Positions 6,020 through 11,470 of a DNA stretch of 20,864 nucleotides are shown here, one piece after another. A model generated the notes under the pieces. That model saw only the letters and a list, made by a program, of their open reading frames with translations. It did not search any database and was not told the DNA's origin. Position numbers and translations under genes: made by a program. Source of the DNA: a virus; the IMG/VR virus record IMGVR_UViG_3300044634_002377, positions 1 to 20,864 of that record. One strand, given 5' to 3'. The stretch's first letter is position 1; each line of letters opens with the position of its first letter.

Positions 6020-6309
6020 TGAATCAAGAAGACATTGGGCTCCCTCCGCACCTACAGCGTTTGGTTAATGCGGGTGTTAGCGGATTAGATATAATGCACG
6101 GAGAACTAAAGAACTTAATGCTAATTGCCGAGCAAGATTTAAAGGACGCATTAGCACAGGAGGAGTTGTCTGAAGAGGCAATGGATTCTATGGTCCGAAC
6201 AGAATGTGAAGGACGACTAGATACTCTAGTCGAACTATATCAACTAACATATGAACTATCATTTGCAATTCAATCAAGAATAGATTTGGAGTTTGCTAAT
6301 GAAGCCTGA
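6019..6309 (+). CDS. Helical acidic protein, 96 aa
   Basis: The start overlaps the preceding stop (TAATG). After MNQEDIGLPPHLQRLVNAGV the protein is almost wholly helical (LKNLMLIAEQDLKDALAQEE; TLVELYQLTYELSFAIQSRI). It lacks Cys motifs apart from one Cys. Function unknown. It overlaps the next gene by 11 bases. Confidence 0.65.
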   Translation: MNQEDIGLPPHLQRLVNAGVSGLDIMHGELKNLMLIAEQDLKDALAQEELSEEAMDSMVRTECEGRLDTLVELYQLTYELSFAIQSRIDLEFANEA

Positions 6310-6613
6310 CGATAAAGATAAACTAAACAAGTGTTTAGAGATTCTAGACAGCACTGACCTAGGTCTATCATTAGTTTGGTTGTGGACTTGGTCAACAATT
6401 AACAACATATTTGAGGATGAGACCTACAAGCAGAACTGCACCCTAGATGACATGTGGGGCCACCTCTGTGAGGCTGTGGAGGCTGGACAAGGGTTCTCCC
6501 TGGAATGGGGAGCAGAACAGCACCAAGAAGAAGTTTTAGAATGGATGTTAAACAGGGACTACATCGTAGACCCTGAAGATGAAGAAGAGGAGGACGAAGA
6601 TGAAGATGAGTGA
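6299..6613 (+). CDS. Acidic-tailed phage hypothetical protein, 104 aa
   Basis: ATG 6299 (MKPDDKDKLNK) is preferred over the in-frame TTG at 6293, with TTGGAG upstream as ribosome site. The central block CTLDDMWGHLCEAVEAGQGF and EWGAEQHQEEVLEWMLNRDYI looks like a conserved helical domain in actinophage proteins. The last 14 residues are nearly all Asp and Glu. The tail could mask basic surfaces or interact with DNA-binding proteins; this is inference. Confidence 0.65.
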   Translation: MKPDDKDKLNKCLEILDSTDLGLSLVWLWTWSTINNIFEDETYKQNCTLDDMWGHLCEAVEAGQGFSLEWGAEQHQEEVLEWMLNRDYIVDPEDEEEEDEDEDE

Positions 6614-6743
6614 TAAGTACTTAAACGATCAACTTAGTAAGGCCCAAGCTTTGCTGTGGGGTGGCAGCGAAACAGAAAACATCGAGGCCCATAACATAAT
6701 TGCTAAACTAATTAAAGACAAGATAGAACAGGTGGAACTATGA
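6606..6743 (+). CDS. Hypothetical microprotein, 45 aa
   Basis: Starts at ATG 6606 (MSDKYLNDQLSKAQALLWGG) or two codons earlier at ATG 6600, both inside the acidic tail of the upstream gene. Helical, soluble, no motif. Ends in an ATGA overlap with the next gene, which supports a real coupled frame. Confidence 0.6.
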   Translation: MSDKYLNDQLSKAQALLWGGSETENIEAHNIIAKLIKDKIEQVEL

Positions 6744-6928
6744 CTAAACAGTTTAAAGTATATGGCGACATCATTCAGGAATTTTACATTGTAGTAGAAG
6801 CCAAGGACAGTGATGAGGCATGGTACAAGGCAGTGGCCACACCTAAGAAAGAATGGCAAAAGGGTGTCAATCGTAAAGATAAGATAGAACCTTATCAAGT
6901 AGAAGAACTAGAACTTACAACTAAATAA
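6740..6928 (+). CDS. Hypothetical protein, 62 aa
   Basis: ATG 6740 overlaps the upstream stop by four bases and has AGGTGG upstream. The sequence MTKQFKVYGDIIQEFYIVVEAKDSDEAW (seen as strand, strand, helix) resembles small beta-alpha phage proteins in which an EAxDxDEAW helix follows two strands. Role unknown. Last gene before the Lsr2 regulatory gap. Confidence 0.65.
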   Translation: MTKQFKVYGDIIQEFYIVVEAKDSDEAWYKAVATPKKEWQKGVNRKDKIEPYQVEELELTTK

Positions 6929-6938
6929 AGATAGGTTA

Positions 6939-6969
6939 GGCCGTTATGGACAATTCGGACATAACGGTC
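6939..6969. repeat. Inverted repeat upstream of the Lsr2-like gene
   Basis: CCGTTATG (6941-6948) and CATAACGG (6960-6967) are a perfect 8-bp inverted repeat, extended by one G-T and one G-C pair. The interior holds CAATTCGGACATA (6951-6963), a 13-mer also present at 1132-1144. It is either an operator or a weak terminator without T-run. Confidence 0.55.
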
Positions 6970-6984
6970 ATAATCTAAGGGCAC

Positions 6985-7028
6985 GGGCAAAAATTTTGCT
7001 TTACGGCACCTATTTACAAATCGCCGAA
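6985..7028 (+). repeat. Three-block intergenic repeat, degenerate copy 4
   Basis: GGGC at 6985, TTACGGC at 7001 and a CGCCGAA block at 7022. The 16- and 21-base offsets are kept, but the third block matches only in part. Confidence 0.4.
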
Positions 7029-7041
7029 ATTCGGATATAAT
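7013..7041 (+). promoter_or_regulatory. Promoter of the Lsr2-like gene with palindromic operator
   Basis: TTTACA (7013-7018), 17-base spacer, TATAAT (7036-7041). The spacer holds the perfect palindrome CCGAA-A-TTCGG (7024-7034), well placed for a repressor. It lacks the TGTCAGTGG box and the AACGAAAG leader, so it is a different promoter class from its neighbours. Confidence 0.65.
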
Positions 7042-7074
7042 ATATATAACAAAGATCTAGAAAGGATCAAACAA

Positions 7075-7227
7075 ATGACATCAACACCAACAACAACTCG
7101 TGAGTACCTCAAGACCCAGGGAATTTCTGTGGGCAAGCGTGGCCGCTTTTCAGCTGCAGCTCTAGGCGTTATCAGCAAGGCAGCACAAGAAGGCGTAGTC
7201 TTCACAGACAAGAAGAACGTCAAGTAA
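7075..7227 (+). CDS. Lsr2-like DNA-binding microprotein, 50 aa
   Basis: The sequence TREYLKTQGISVGKRGRFSA with a following A-L-x-V-I-S-K-A helix matches the C-terminal DNA-binding domain of Lsr2, the actinobacterial xenogeneic silencer. The RGR at residues 22-24 corresponds to the AT-hook-like loop that enters the minor groove. The N-terminal dimerisation domain of full Lsr2 (about 110 residues) is absent. It may therefore compete with host Lsr2 for AT-rich DNA, or hetero-associate. AAAGG lies about 10 bases before ATG 7075. A hairpin follows the gene. Confidence 0.75.
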   Translation: MTSTPTTTREYLKTQGISVGKRGRFSAAALGVISKAAQEGVVFTDKKNVK

Positions 7228-7240
7228 TAAACTAAGTGTG

Positions 7241-7283
7241 GGGTTCCTCCTCTCTGTGGGAAAACGGGAAAGGGGAGGAACCT
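7241..7283 (+). terminator. Hairpin after the Lsr2-like gene
   Basis: GGTTCCTCC (7242-7250) pairs perfectly with GGAGGAACC (7274-7282), with a few more wobble pairs inside. No T-run follows (TCGCTTCATTT), so termination may be weak or the hairpin may protect the 3' end. Confidence 0.5.
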
Positions 7284-7290
7284 CGCTTCA

Positions 7291-7331
7291 TTTACAAATG
7301 TCAGTGGTCAATGGTATAATCAAAACGAAAG
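7291..7331 (+). promoter_or_regulatory. Cassette promoter of the 7341 gene
   Basis: TTTACA (7291-7296), TGTCAGTGG (7299-7307), 7 bases, TATAAT (7315-7320), then AACGAAAG (7324-7331) and GCGG before ATG 7341. The leader is very short, about 14 bases. Confidence 0.7.
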
Positions 7332-7340
7332 GCGGAACTC

Positions 7341-7685
7341 ATGGCTAAAGCGAACGAATTCAAAGCAGCAGAAAAACTAACAGACTATCTAAACAATGCT
7401 AACTTCTCCCCTGCCGTAATGGCAAATGTATTAACAACTGAACATACCTTATACACCCAAGACAGGCTAATGGAACTAGTTAGATATATTATCCAATACA
7501 ATTCCCTTAGATTAAAGTCAGAATGGGATAAGGGATATACATCCGAAGGATTGCTTCTGGCTGATGCTCTCAACGATATGATTGAGGCAAAATACGGGGC
7601 GGTGGATAGAAACCTAACAATTAAATCCCTTGAAGAAACAAGAGTAAGAGACCCTAAGTACATAATGGATCTAGATTCATTCTAA
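7341..7685 (+). CDS. Helical hypothetical protein, 114 aa
   Basis: ATG 7341 follows AAAGGCGG. The protein MAKANEFKAAEKLTDYLNNA continues as several amphipathic helices (AVMANVLTTEHTLYTQDRLM; LADALNDMIEAKYG), soluble and mildly acidic. No catalytic or metal motif. It has its own promoter and a strong terminator, making it a single-gene unit. Family not recognised. Confidence 0.7.
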   Translation: MAKANEFKAAEKLTDYLNNANFSPAVMANVLTTEHTLYTQDRLMELVRYIIQYNSLRLKSEWDKGYTSEGLLLADALNDMIEAKYGAVDRNLTIKSLEETRVRDPKYIMDLDSF

Positions 7686-7700
7686 TATAATTTCCCCTAT

Positions 7701-7736
7701 GGGGCATATGGCTTTCCAGCTATATGTCCCATTTTT
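7701..7736 (+). terminator. Rho-independent terminator closing the plus-strand block
   Basis: GGGGCATATGGC (7701-7712) pairs with GCTATATGTCCC (7719-7730), 12 pairs including two G-T, over a 6-base loop, followed by ATTTTT. Confidence 0.85.
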
Positions 7737-7749
7737 GTATGCCCATCTT

Positions 7750-7801
7750 ATGGGCCAAATTTCTTCTTTACGACGCATATAAAAATACGCTGGAATTTGT
7801 A
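7750..7801 (+). repeat. Three-block intergenic repeat, copy 5
   Basis: ATGGGCC at 7750, TTACGAC at 7768-7774 and GCTGGAATTTGT from 7789. It aligns over about 50 bases with copy 6, 145 bases downstream, including the ATGGGCCAAA start. Confidence 0.7.
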
Positions 7802-7812
7802 TGCATATTGAT

Positions 7813-7868
7813 CAAAATCTGTCAAAATCTGTATAGAATATCTCATTATATGAGACAAATTATACAGA
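7813..7868. repeat. Tandem 10-mers and two-tier palindrome
   Basis: CAAAATCTGT occurs twice in direct tandem (7813-7822, 7823-7832). Overlapping it, TCTGTATA (7828-7835) pairs with TATACAGA (7861-7868). After symmetric 5-base bulges, TCTCAT (7841-7846) pairs with ATGAGA (7850-7855) over loop TAT. Confidence 0.7.
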
Positions 7869-7894
7869 ATTAGACATAATTTTTTGCCATAAAT

Positions 7895-7944
7895 ATGGGC
7901 CAAAATTGCTCTTTACGAACAAATAAAAAAATTTCCTGGAATAT
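7895..7944 (+). repeat. Three-block intergenic repeat, copy 6
   Basis: ATGGGCC at 7895, TTACGAA at 7913-7919 and CCTGGAATAT from 7935, with 16- and 22-base offsets from GGG and TTACG. The third block runs directly into a TTGACA hexamer at 7948. Confidence 0.65.
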
Positions 7945-7947
7945 CTA

Positions 7948-8048
7948 TTGACAAATATTGGCCAATATGCTTTATATGGGCGCTATTGACATTATGACCC
8001 ATCATATGGTAACGTTCCATTACATAGATATGTTTAGATAGTTATAAT
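7948..8048 (+). promoter_or_regulatory. Candidate plus-strand promoters in the noncoding region
   Basis: TTGACA (7948-7953) with TTTATA 17 bases on (7971-7976), and TTACAT (8020-8025) with TATAAT 17 bases on (8043-8048). Neither leads to a gene before the minus-strand block, so they would make noncoding or antisense RNA. AT-rich DNA gives such matches by chance. Confidence 0.35.
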
Positions 8049-8081
8049 GATAGTATTTAGACCTAAATTGATAGTATGATT

Positions 8082-8107
8082 CTCCACTTTACTCCACAAT
8101 ACTCCAC
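8082..8107. repeat. Three CTCCAC units at exact 10-bp spacing
   Basis: CTCCAC at 8082, 8092 and 8102, embedded in 10-bp units of form (T/A)ACTCCACWW. One-helical-turn spacing places all three on the same face of DNA, as in iterons. Confidence 0.55.
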
Positions 8108-8113
8108 TAAATA

Positions 8114-8128
8114 AGCCTCTAGGAGGCT
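8114..8128 (-). terminator. Terminator-like hairpin for the minus-strand block
   Basis: AGCCTC (8114-8119) and GAGGCT (8123-8128) form a perfect 6-bp stem with a 3-base loop. Read on the minus strand it is followed by TATTTAG, a weak U-tract, 68 bases after the stop of the last minus gene. Confidence 0.45.
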
Positions 8129-8195
8129 GATACAAGGGAGATAAAAGGGAGGGGGGATATAATGGGTAAGGACCCAATTGCTTAAATTTCTACAG

Positions 8196-8330
8196 CTATT
8201 TTGCTGAGCATGTAAGGCATATGAATGGGTCATCATCTTGCTTAACATAGAGTTGCTTACATTGAGTACATGCTACCTTATATGGCTCTGTATTTACATA
8301 CTTCTCATAGGATGATTGAAACTTATCCAT
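8196..8330 (-). CDS. Zinc-ribbon microprotein, 44 aa
   Basis: Starts MDKFQSSYEKYV at 8330, overlapping the stop of the glycosyltransferase by 8 bases. It has two CxxC knuckles, CTQC at residues 21-24 and CLTC at 38-41, separated by 13 residues, a classic zinc-ribbon layout. It is too small for an enzyme and may bind nucleic acid or a protein partner. Last gene of the minus block. Confidence 0.75.
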   Translation of the reverse strand: MDKFQSSYEKYVNTEPYKVACTQCKQLYVKQDDDPFICLTCSAK

Positions 8331-9375
8331 TGGTTCCCCCGCCCTCACCTTTTCCAACCAGGTATTCTCTCTTTGATATAAAGTATTTAGATAAATCTAT
8401 CCCTATCTTATTATAATACTCAGCAATTGATTCCTTGTTTGGTGCTCCCCAATATCCTAGATATTCCCCAGAAAATATTTCAGTTTGATCAAATTGAGAG
8501 TTAACTTCGTTAAATTTTCCAATTTTGCCTCTATCAAGAGTTCTCCAGTCATCGTCAGACAAAAGCTTACCATCGTTAAACTTGTCTTTAGACCACATTA
8601 TACACTTCTTGATTGAGAACATTCTGTATCCTCTAGTGCCCGCTCTAAAAGATAGATTAATTTGATCACCGTTGAAAGGGTTTGCTGGATCATGCATCAG
8701 CTCACGAGTAAAACCAAATTTTGTAAACATAAATGAAGCAAATATCAGTCCGTGCTCAACAAAATCTTGCCCCTCTTGCCAATCCACATGACAACCCTCA
8801 ATAAAAGCATAATCCATCATTTCTTCGCTTGGTACTTGAGCGTTTGCATACGAGGAAGCATTTATGGAAATAACCTGTATTTTTAATGAACCAAAATTTT
8901 CATCAGTTTTAAAATCAAATGGGTCTACCGCTATACCCCTCAAATTGTTATGCAGAAATACCTCTTTATTTGGTCCATCTATCCATCTAAGAGGATTTGT
9001 AGATATGATAGGCTTATCACAAATCTTTAACAGATCGTTATAATGTTGCTTTAGGGTAGTGTCCCATCCTTTTTCAAAAACATTGTGTGCGTCAACTTGC
9101 AGCAAATACTCATGGTCTCTATAATTTATAATAGAGGCCATCATCCTACCAATACCAGTGCCTAGTGGGCGCTCATGCTTTATATCTACATAGGTTAGTC
9201 TGGGATGATTAAATATTGGATCTGACAAAAAGTCTTTTTGATCTATAACCATATTGGCTATTCCAAAATACAATAGGTCTGGATTGTCTGCGTTAGCTAG
9301 TGCGCTTTTGATTGTTTGAACTAAAAACTCTTCTTTGCATGCTGCTATAGATATATAAATTGTTTCGTTGTTCAT
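8323..9375 (-). CDS. GlcNAc-family glycosyltransferase (PF11397-like), 350 aa
   Basis: The N-terminus IYISIAACKEEFLVQTIKSA is the nucleotide-sugar strand of a GT-A fold. Residues 69-105 (PLGTGIGRMMAS, then YLLQVDAHNVFEKGWD) match the GlcNAc glycosyltransferase family, with D95-A-H97 as the metal-binding DxD-type motif. These enzymes transfer a sugar to hydroxyl groups, in eukaryotes on the hydroxyproline of Skp1. That link is notable because several hydroxylase-like genes lie upstream. There is no signal peptide or membrane anchor, so it is cytosolic. It overlaps the membrane-protein gene upstream by four bases (ATGA). Confidence 0.85.
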   Translation of the reverse strand: MNNETIYISIAACKEEFLVQTIKSALANADNPDLLYFGIANMVIDQKDFLSDPIFNHPRLTYVDIKHERPLGTGIGRMMASIINYRDHEYLLQVDAHNVFEKGWDTTLKQHYNDLLKICDKPIISTNPLRWIDGPNKEVFLHNNLRGIAVDPFDFKTDENFGSLKIQVISINASSYANAQVPSEEMMDYAFIEGCHVDWQEGQDFVEHGLIFASFMFTKFGFTRELMHDPANPFNGDQINLSFRAGTRGYRMFSIKKCIMWSKDKFNDGKLLSDDDWRTLDRGKIGKFNEVNSQFDQTEIFSGEYLGYWGAPNKESIAEYYNKIGIDLSKYFISKREYLVGKGEGGGTNG

Positions 9376-9599
9376 AGATGAATCTCATTTACTGGCTCTT
9401 TCGACCAGTGTATGTAAGATCTAATATAAACTGCTGCATATGCTATTGCTGAGGCTATAAATCCATATTGCTTTGTTATTAGGGCATATGCTATCCACAA
9501 AGCCTCATTAAATAATAAAACCCACCATCCCCATATTGTCTTTCGACCAACAAAGAATATGCCTGTTACACCTATAATAGCTAATACCCATGACCACAT
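9372..9599 (-). CDS. Small membrane protein, 75 aa, PnuC-like character
   Basis: Three hydrophobic segments span about residues 2-17, 24-41 and 46-63, rich in Trp and ending in SYIHWSKE, with a short charged tail. The layout W-G-W-W-x5-N-x3-W-x-x-Y and a later AYAAVYIRSY resembles one half of PnuC-type transporters or small phage membrane proteins. It is too short for a full transporter and could be a holin-like or accessory protein. Starts in a TAATG overlap with the upstream gene. Confidence 0.65.
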   Translation of the reverse strand: MWSWVLAIIGVTGIFFVGRKTIWGWWVLLFNEALWIAYALITKQYGFIASAIAYAAVYIRSYIHWSKEPVNEIHL

Positions 9600-9745
9600 T
9601 ATTTGTCACCCCGTTCTTTTTCCCAATACGGGATCCCGTTTTTATCACGATCATTCCACTTTTCACCGCTCATATCAATATCTTTAAGCATCTCTTCTAT
9701 AACTAATTTAAGACGCATTGATCTGTCAGGATCAATATCGCTCAT
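9599..9745 (-). CDS. Hypothetical microprotein, 48 aa
   Basis: Reads MSDIDPDRSMRLKLVIEEML, then a charged segment with MSGEKWNDRDKNGIPYWEKE. Both ends overlap neighbouring genes by one base (TGATG and TAATG), strong evidence for a translated, coupled frame. Likely helical and soluble. Function unknown. Confidence 0.65.
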   Translation of the reverse strand: MSDIDPDRSMRLKLVIEEMLKDIDMSGEKWNDRDKNGIPYWEKERGDK

Positions 9746-9957
9746 CAGTATCCACCAAGACATTCATTACGAGTATGATATAGCCTGATCTTAGTCAATA
9801 TCTTTTTAGTTGGAGCGTTTAATGGCTCTTGGCATGCACCGCATTCCATATCCCATTCACCGCTAAAGAAGTCATATCTAGCACCATATTTTTGTTTTGC
9901 GTATTTTGCTATACGAAAAGCAGTAAATGGATCAGGTATCTCTAAACTCTGCAACAT
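9745..9957 (-). CDS. Zinc-binding-like small protein, 70 aa
   Basis: Begins MLQSLEIPDPFTAFRIAKYA. Residues 39-42 are CGAC (within MECGACQEPL) and H61 with C65 follow near the C-terminus (LYHTRNEC), a possible single zinc site. The ATG lies 6 bases after TATACT of a minus-strand promoter, so the mRNA is probably leaderless. First gene of the sub-operon ending at 8196. Confidence 0.7.
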   Translation of the reverse strand: MLQSLEIPDPFTAFRIAKYAKQKYGARYDFFSGEWDMECGACQEPLNAPTKKILTKIRLYHTRNECLGGY

Positions 9958-9963
9958 GTATTT

Positions 9964-9992
9964 AGTATATCATTTATGTCAGGTACTGACAA
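9964..9992 (-). promoter_or_regulatory. Minus-strand promoter with overlapping palindrome, leaderless
   Basis: Reading leftwards: TTGTCA (9992-9987), 17-base spacer, TATACT (9969-9964), then 6 bases to ATG 9957. A palindrome TGTCAG-N3-CTGACA (9977-9991) overlaps the -35 and could be an operator. Confidence 0.7.
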
Positions 9993-10040
9993 GGGGGTCT
10001 CTACTTTTCGACTTCACTTTTCGGTCAATATTAGATTATA

Positions 10041-10208
10041 TTATGAGCTTAACCCTTTAAATGAATGGCATTCACATACGCCTACTACATCATATCTACA
10101 TGTATCTACTTCTGCTAAATCATTATACTTAGCTGCTTTAGTGCAGTAATGACATTTTTCTGGCTCTTCCGCCTCTAGATAGGCTTCAAGGTTATCTAAT
10201 ATGCCCAT
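10041..10208 (-). CDS. Zinc-finger microprotein, 55 aa
   Basis: Start taken at ATG 10208 (MGILDNLEAYLEAEE), one base past the upstream stop, with AAGGA 9 bases before it. The frame is open to 10253, but that would bury the upstream gene's end. It carries CHYC, then C, CEC and H in the order C-x2-C...C-x7-C-x-C-x-H, a compact zinc site resembling zinc fingers in actinophage small proteins. Role unknown. Confidence 0.7.
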   Translation of the reverse strand: MGILDNLEAYLEAEEPEKCHYCTKAAKYNDLAEVDTCRYDVVGVCECHSFKGLSS

Positions 10209-10209
10209 G

Positions 10210-10437
10210 CTACTTATTCCTTGGGATGAGACTCTGTGGTCCTTCTGTGCCAAATAGAGACTTCTTTACTGGTACACAGTTAGGGACTTTCTTTCCGCCC
10301 TTATCTTTCATACCAACCTGCTTGTATCCGCTCCAGCAAGCCTTTTCTAGGTTGTCCCATTTATCTTCATCTGGGTTATCTGATTCATATCCCTTTGAGA
10401 TCTCTTCATCTGTTAAATTAATATCATTATTGTCCAT
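10210..10437 (-). CDS. Small protein with phage CWxGYxQVGMK...VPNCVP motif, 75 aa
   Basis: The second half holds CWSGYKQVGMKDKGGKKVPN followed by CVP, a motif I associate with many phage proteins, often near structural or prohead components, whose function is not settled. The N-terminus (MDNNDINLTDEEISKGYES) is acidic and disordered. Start ATG 10437 is preferred over 10443 because TATAAT (10449-10444) ends 6 bases before it, giving a leaderless mRNA. The -10 contains the stop codon of the upstream DUF1232 gene. Confidence 0.72.
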   Translation of the reverse strand: MDNNDINLTDEEISKGYESDNPDEDKWDNLEKACWSGYKQVGMKDKGGKKVPNCVPVKKSLFGTEGPQSLIPRNK

Positions 10438-10443
10438 AATCAT

Positions 10444-10449
10444 ATTATA
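10444..10449 (-). promoter_or_regulatory. -10 element TATAAT, 6 bases before ATG 10437
   Basis: TATAAT on the minus strand also encodes the terminal TAA of the DUF1232 gene. The -35 position is poor (AAAAGA), so this promoter is supported mainly by its spacing to the ATG. Confidence 0.45.
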
Positions 10450-10816
10450 TCATATTCTTAGGTTTATCTTTTGACACTTGCTCTAAGTATATTTTAGCTG
10501 AAATTGCAAGCTCTTCGTATGTCATTGCTGTATGCTTATGCTCTTTATCTTTTCCAAACAAGTTTTTTAATAGCTCTATAGGGGTGATAACCTTATCTTC
10601 TGGCAACCCGCCGTGTTTATAAAGCATTTTAAGCAGGACGCCTGCAATAAATATATCATCGGTAAATGCAGCCCAAGGGAAAAGTATATCGAATAGGTCA
10701 ATCGGTGAAGCCAGCCAGACAACACACAAGATAGAAATAACCTTTATGTGTCTTGGTGATCTATCAAATTGTGCCCTATACGGCTTTAATAATATCTTTA
10801 ATTTGTTATACTTCAT
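10445..10816 (-). CDS. DUF1232 family membrane-associated protein, 123 aa
   Basis: Residues 22-65 (RHIKVISILCVVWLASPIDL, then FDILFPWAAFTDDIFIAGVL) show the DUF1232 signature: a hydrophobic helix ending in SPIDL, a P-containing turn and a T/LDD motif. The family (YkvA-like) is small, probably membrane-associated and of unknown function, occasionally found in phages. The polar C-terminal half is variable. The start overlaps the upstream zinc protein by 11 bases. Confidence 0.8.
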   Translation of the reverse strand: MKYNKLKILLKPYRAQFDRSPRHIKVISILCVVWLASPIDLFDILFPWAAFTDDIFIAGVLLKMLYKHGGLPEDKVITPIELLKNLFGKDKEHKHTAMTYEELAISAKIYLEQVSKDKPKNMI

Positions 10817-10949
10817 CTATTGGCATTACCATTCTTATTTGATTTTCATGATACTGAATATGATAATCTCTTAGTTGATGTGTTACTGCACAATAGCATA
10901 TTGGACAGCTGGTGATCCATTGAGATTTATCCTCCCAATGTTTAGGCAT
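10806..10949 (-). CDS. Cys/His microprotein, 47 aa
   Basis: Reads MPKHWEDKSQWITSCPICYC then AVTHQLRDYHIQYHEN. C15, C18 and C20 with nearby His (H24, H30, H34) suggest one zinc ion held by a CPxCxC knuckle and His from the following helix. It overlaps both neighbours (8 and 11 bases), supporting a real coupled frame. Function unknown. Confidence 0.68.
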   Translation of the reverse strand: MPKHWEDKSQWITSCPICYCAVTHQLRDYHIQYHENQIRMVMPIDEV

Positions 10950-11208
10950 CTGCCCTTTTTAACCATTGATCTTCCCACAATCCAATGAGAGACTTATTGC
11001 CAATGTCATCAAAATAGTAACGCTTGGCGTTACTATCGTAGTTCCAGCCATACCACATGTCGCCTTCCATCCAGCTAGATGATGCAATCTTCATTCCTTC
11101 TGGGTCATTAACAATTGTATCTAGATGATCGTAAAGGTGAACTTCATCAAAAATATATTCTCTGAGATTAGTCCAGCTAAATATGCGCCTTGCTATCCAT
11201 TCAATCAT
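10942..11208 (-). CDS. Hypothetical Trp-rich protein, 88 aa
   Basis: Start set to ATG 11208 (MIEWIARRIFSW), which overlaps the upstream TGA by 8 bases. The longer frame to 11241 would lie inside the previous gene. The N-terminal helix is basic and aromatic; the middle has SSSWMEGDMWYGWNYDSNAK and the end GLWEDQWLKRADA. No Cys. It could be membrane-interfacial because of the Trp content, but no span is predicted by eye. Confidence 0.6.
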   Translation of the reverse strand: MIEWIARRIFSWTNLREYIFDEVHLYDHLDTIVNDPEGMKIASSSWMEGDMWYGWNYDSNAKRYYFDDIGNKSLIGLWEDQWLKRADA

Positions 11209-11305
11209 CTTTTGGATCCTTTTCCCATGTAAGCTTTCCATCTTTATATACTGGCCAATATCCTAAAGGACGCCAGTCCATTTTCATTATCTTAGGCTCT
11301 TTCAT
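11201..11305 (-). CDS. Microprotein, 34 aa
   Basis: Reads MKEPKIMKMDWRPLGYWPVY then KDGKLTWEKDPKDD. The start ATG 11305 overlaps the upstream TGA by four bases. Although the frame is open to 11416, the upstream part is occupied by a zinc-ribbon gene in another frame. Small, basic N-terminus, acidic end. Function unknown. Confidence 0.6.
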   Translation of the reverse strand: MKEPKIMKMDWRPLGYWPVYKDGKLTWEKDPKDD

Positions 11306-11433
11306 TGCGCCGCCTGAATTGGTATCATTAATCTGCATCTCTCGCAGTACTGATAAGTTGATCCTGTATATGGGCATGAGCCTGCTGCTACGAGAATGTG
11401 TCCCTTGATGCGACAAATTATTTTATTTATCAT
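11302..11433 (-). CDS. Zinc-ribbon microprotein with CP-TG-TY-YCxRC pattern, 43 aa
   Basis: Reads MINKIICRIKGHILVAAGSC, then PYTGSTYQYCERCRLMIPIQ. Cys at 7, 20, 30 and 33 with H12 form a ribbon seen in several small actinophage proteins, in which GH, CP-TG and C-x2-C recur. ATG 11433 lies 8 bases after a consensus TATAAT, so the transcript is leaderless or nearly so. It is coupled to the next gene by ATGA. Confidence 0.7.
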   Translation of the reverse strand: MINKIICRIKGHILVAAGSCPYTGSTYQYCERCRLMIPIQAAQ

Positions 11434-11441
11434 TATAGTTC

Positions 11442-11470
11442 ATTATATAATATGAACTAAATGTTGTCAA
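11442..11470 (-). promoter_or_regulatory. Consensus minus-strand promoter inside the end of a hydroxylase gene
   Basis: TTGACA (11470-11465), 17-base spacer, TATAAT (11447-11442), then 8 bases to ATG 11433. The -35 lies in the last codons of the 11457-12257 gene. Confidence 0.8.

Larger units (their letters stand above)
7737..8195. other. Long noncoding region between convergent gene blocks
   Basis: No frame here has a credible ribosome site or family resemblance. The region is very AT-rich and full of ordered elements, listed separately: a GCCCAT/ATGGGC hairpin (7741-7755), two three-block repeats, tandem 10-mers, a two-tier palindrome, promoter-like sequences, a 10-bp triple repeat and a terminator-like hairpin on the minus side. 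A replication origin or a noncoding RNA locus are both possible. Confidence 0.6.

Noticed and set aside
7750-7944. CRISPR-like array from the repeated ATGGGCCAAA...TTTACGA units
   Set aside because: Only two adjacent copies, imperfect, and the family is scattered upstream of promoters; no cas genes.
9372-9599. Full PnuC nicotinamide riboside transporter
   Set aside because: Only 75 residues and about three spans; the resemblance is general. Kept as a small membrane protein.
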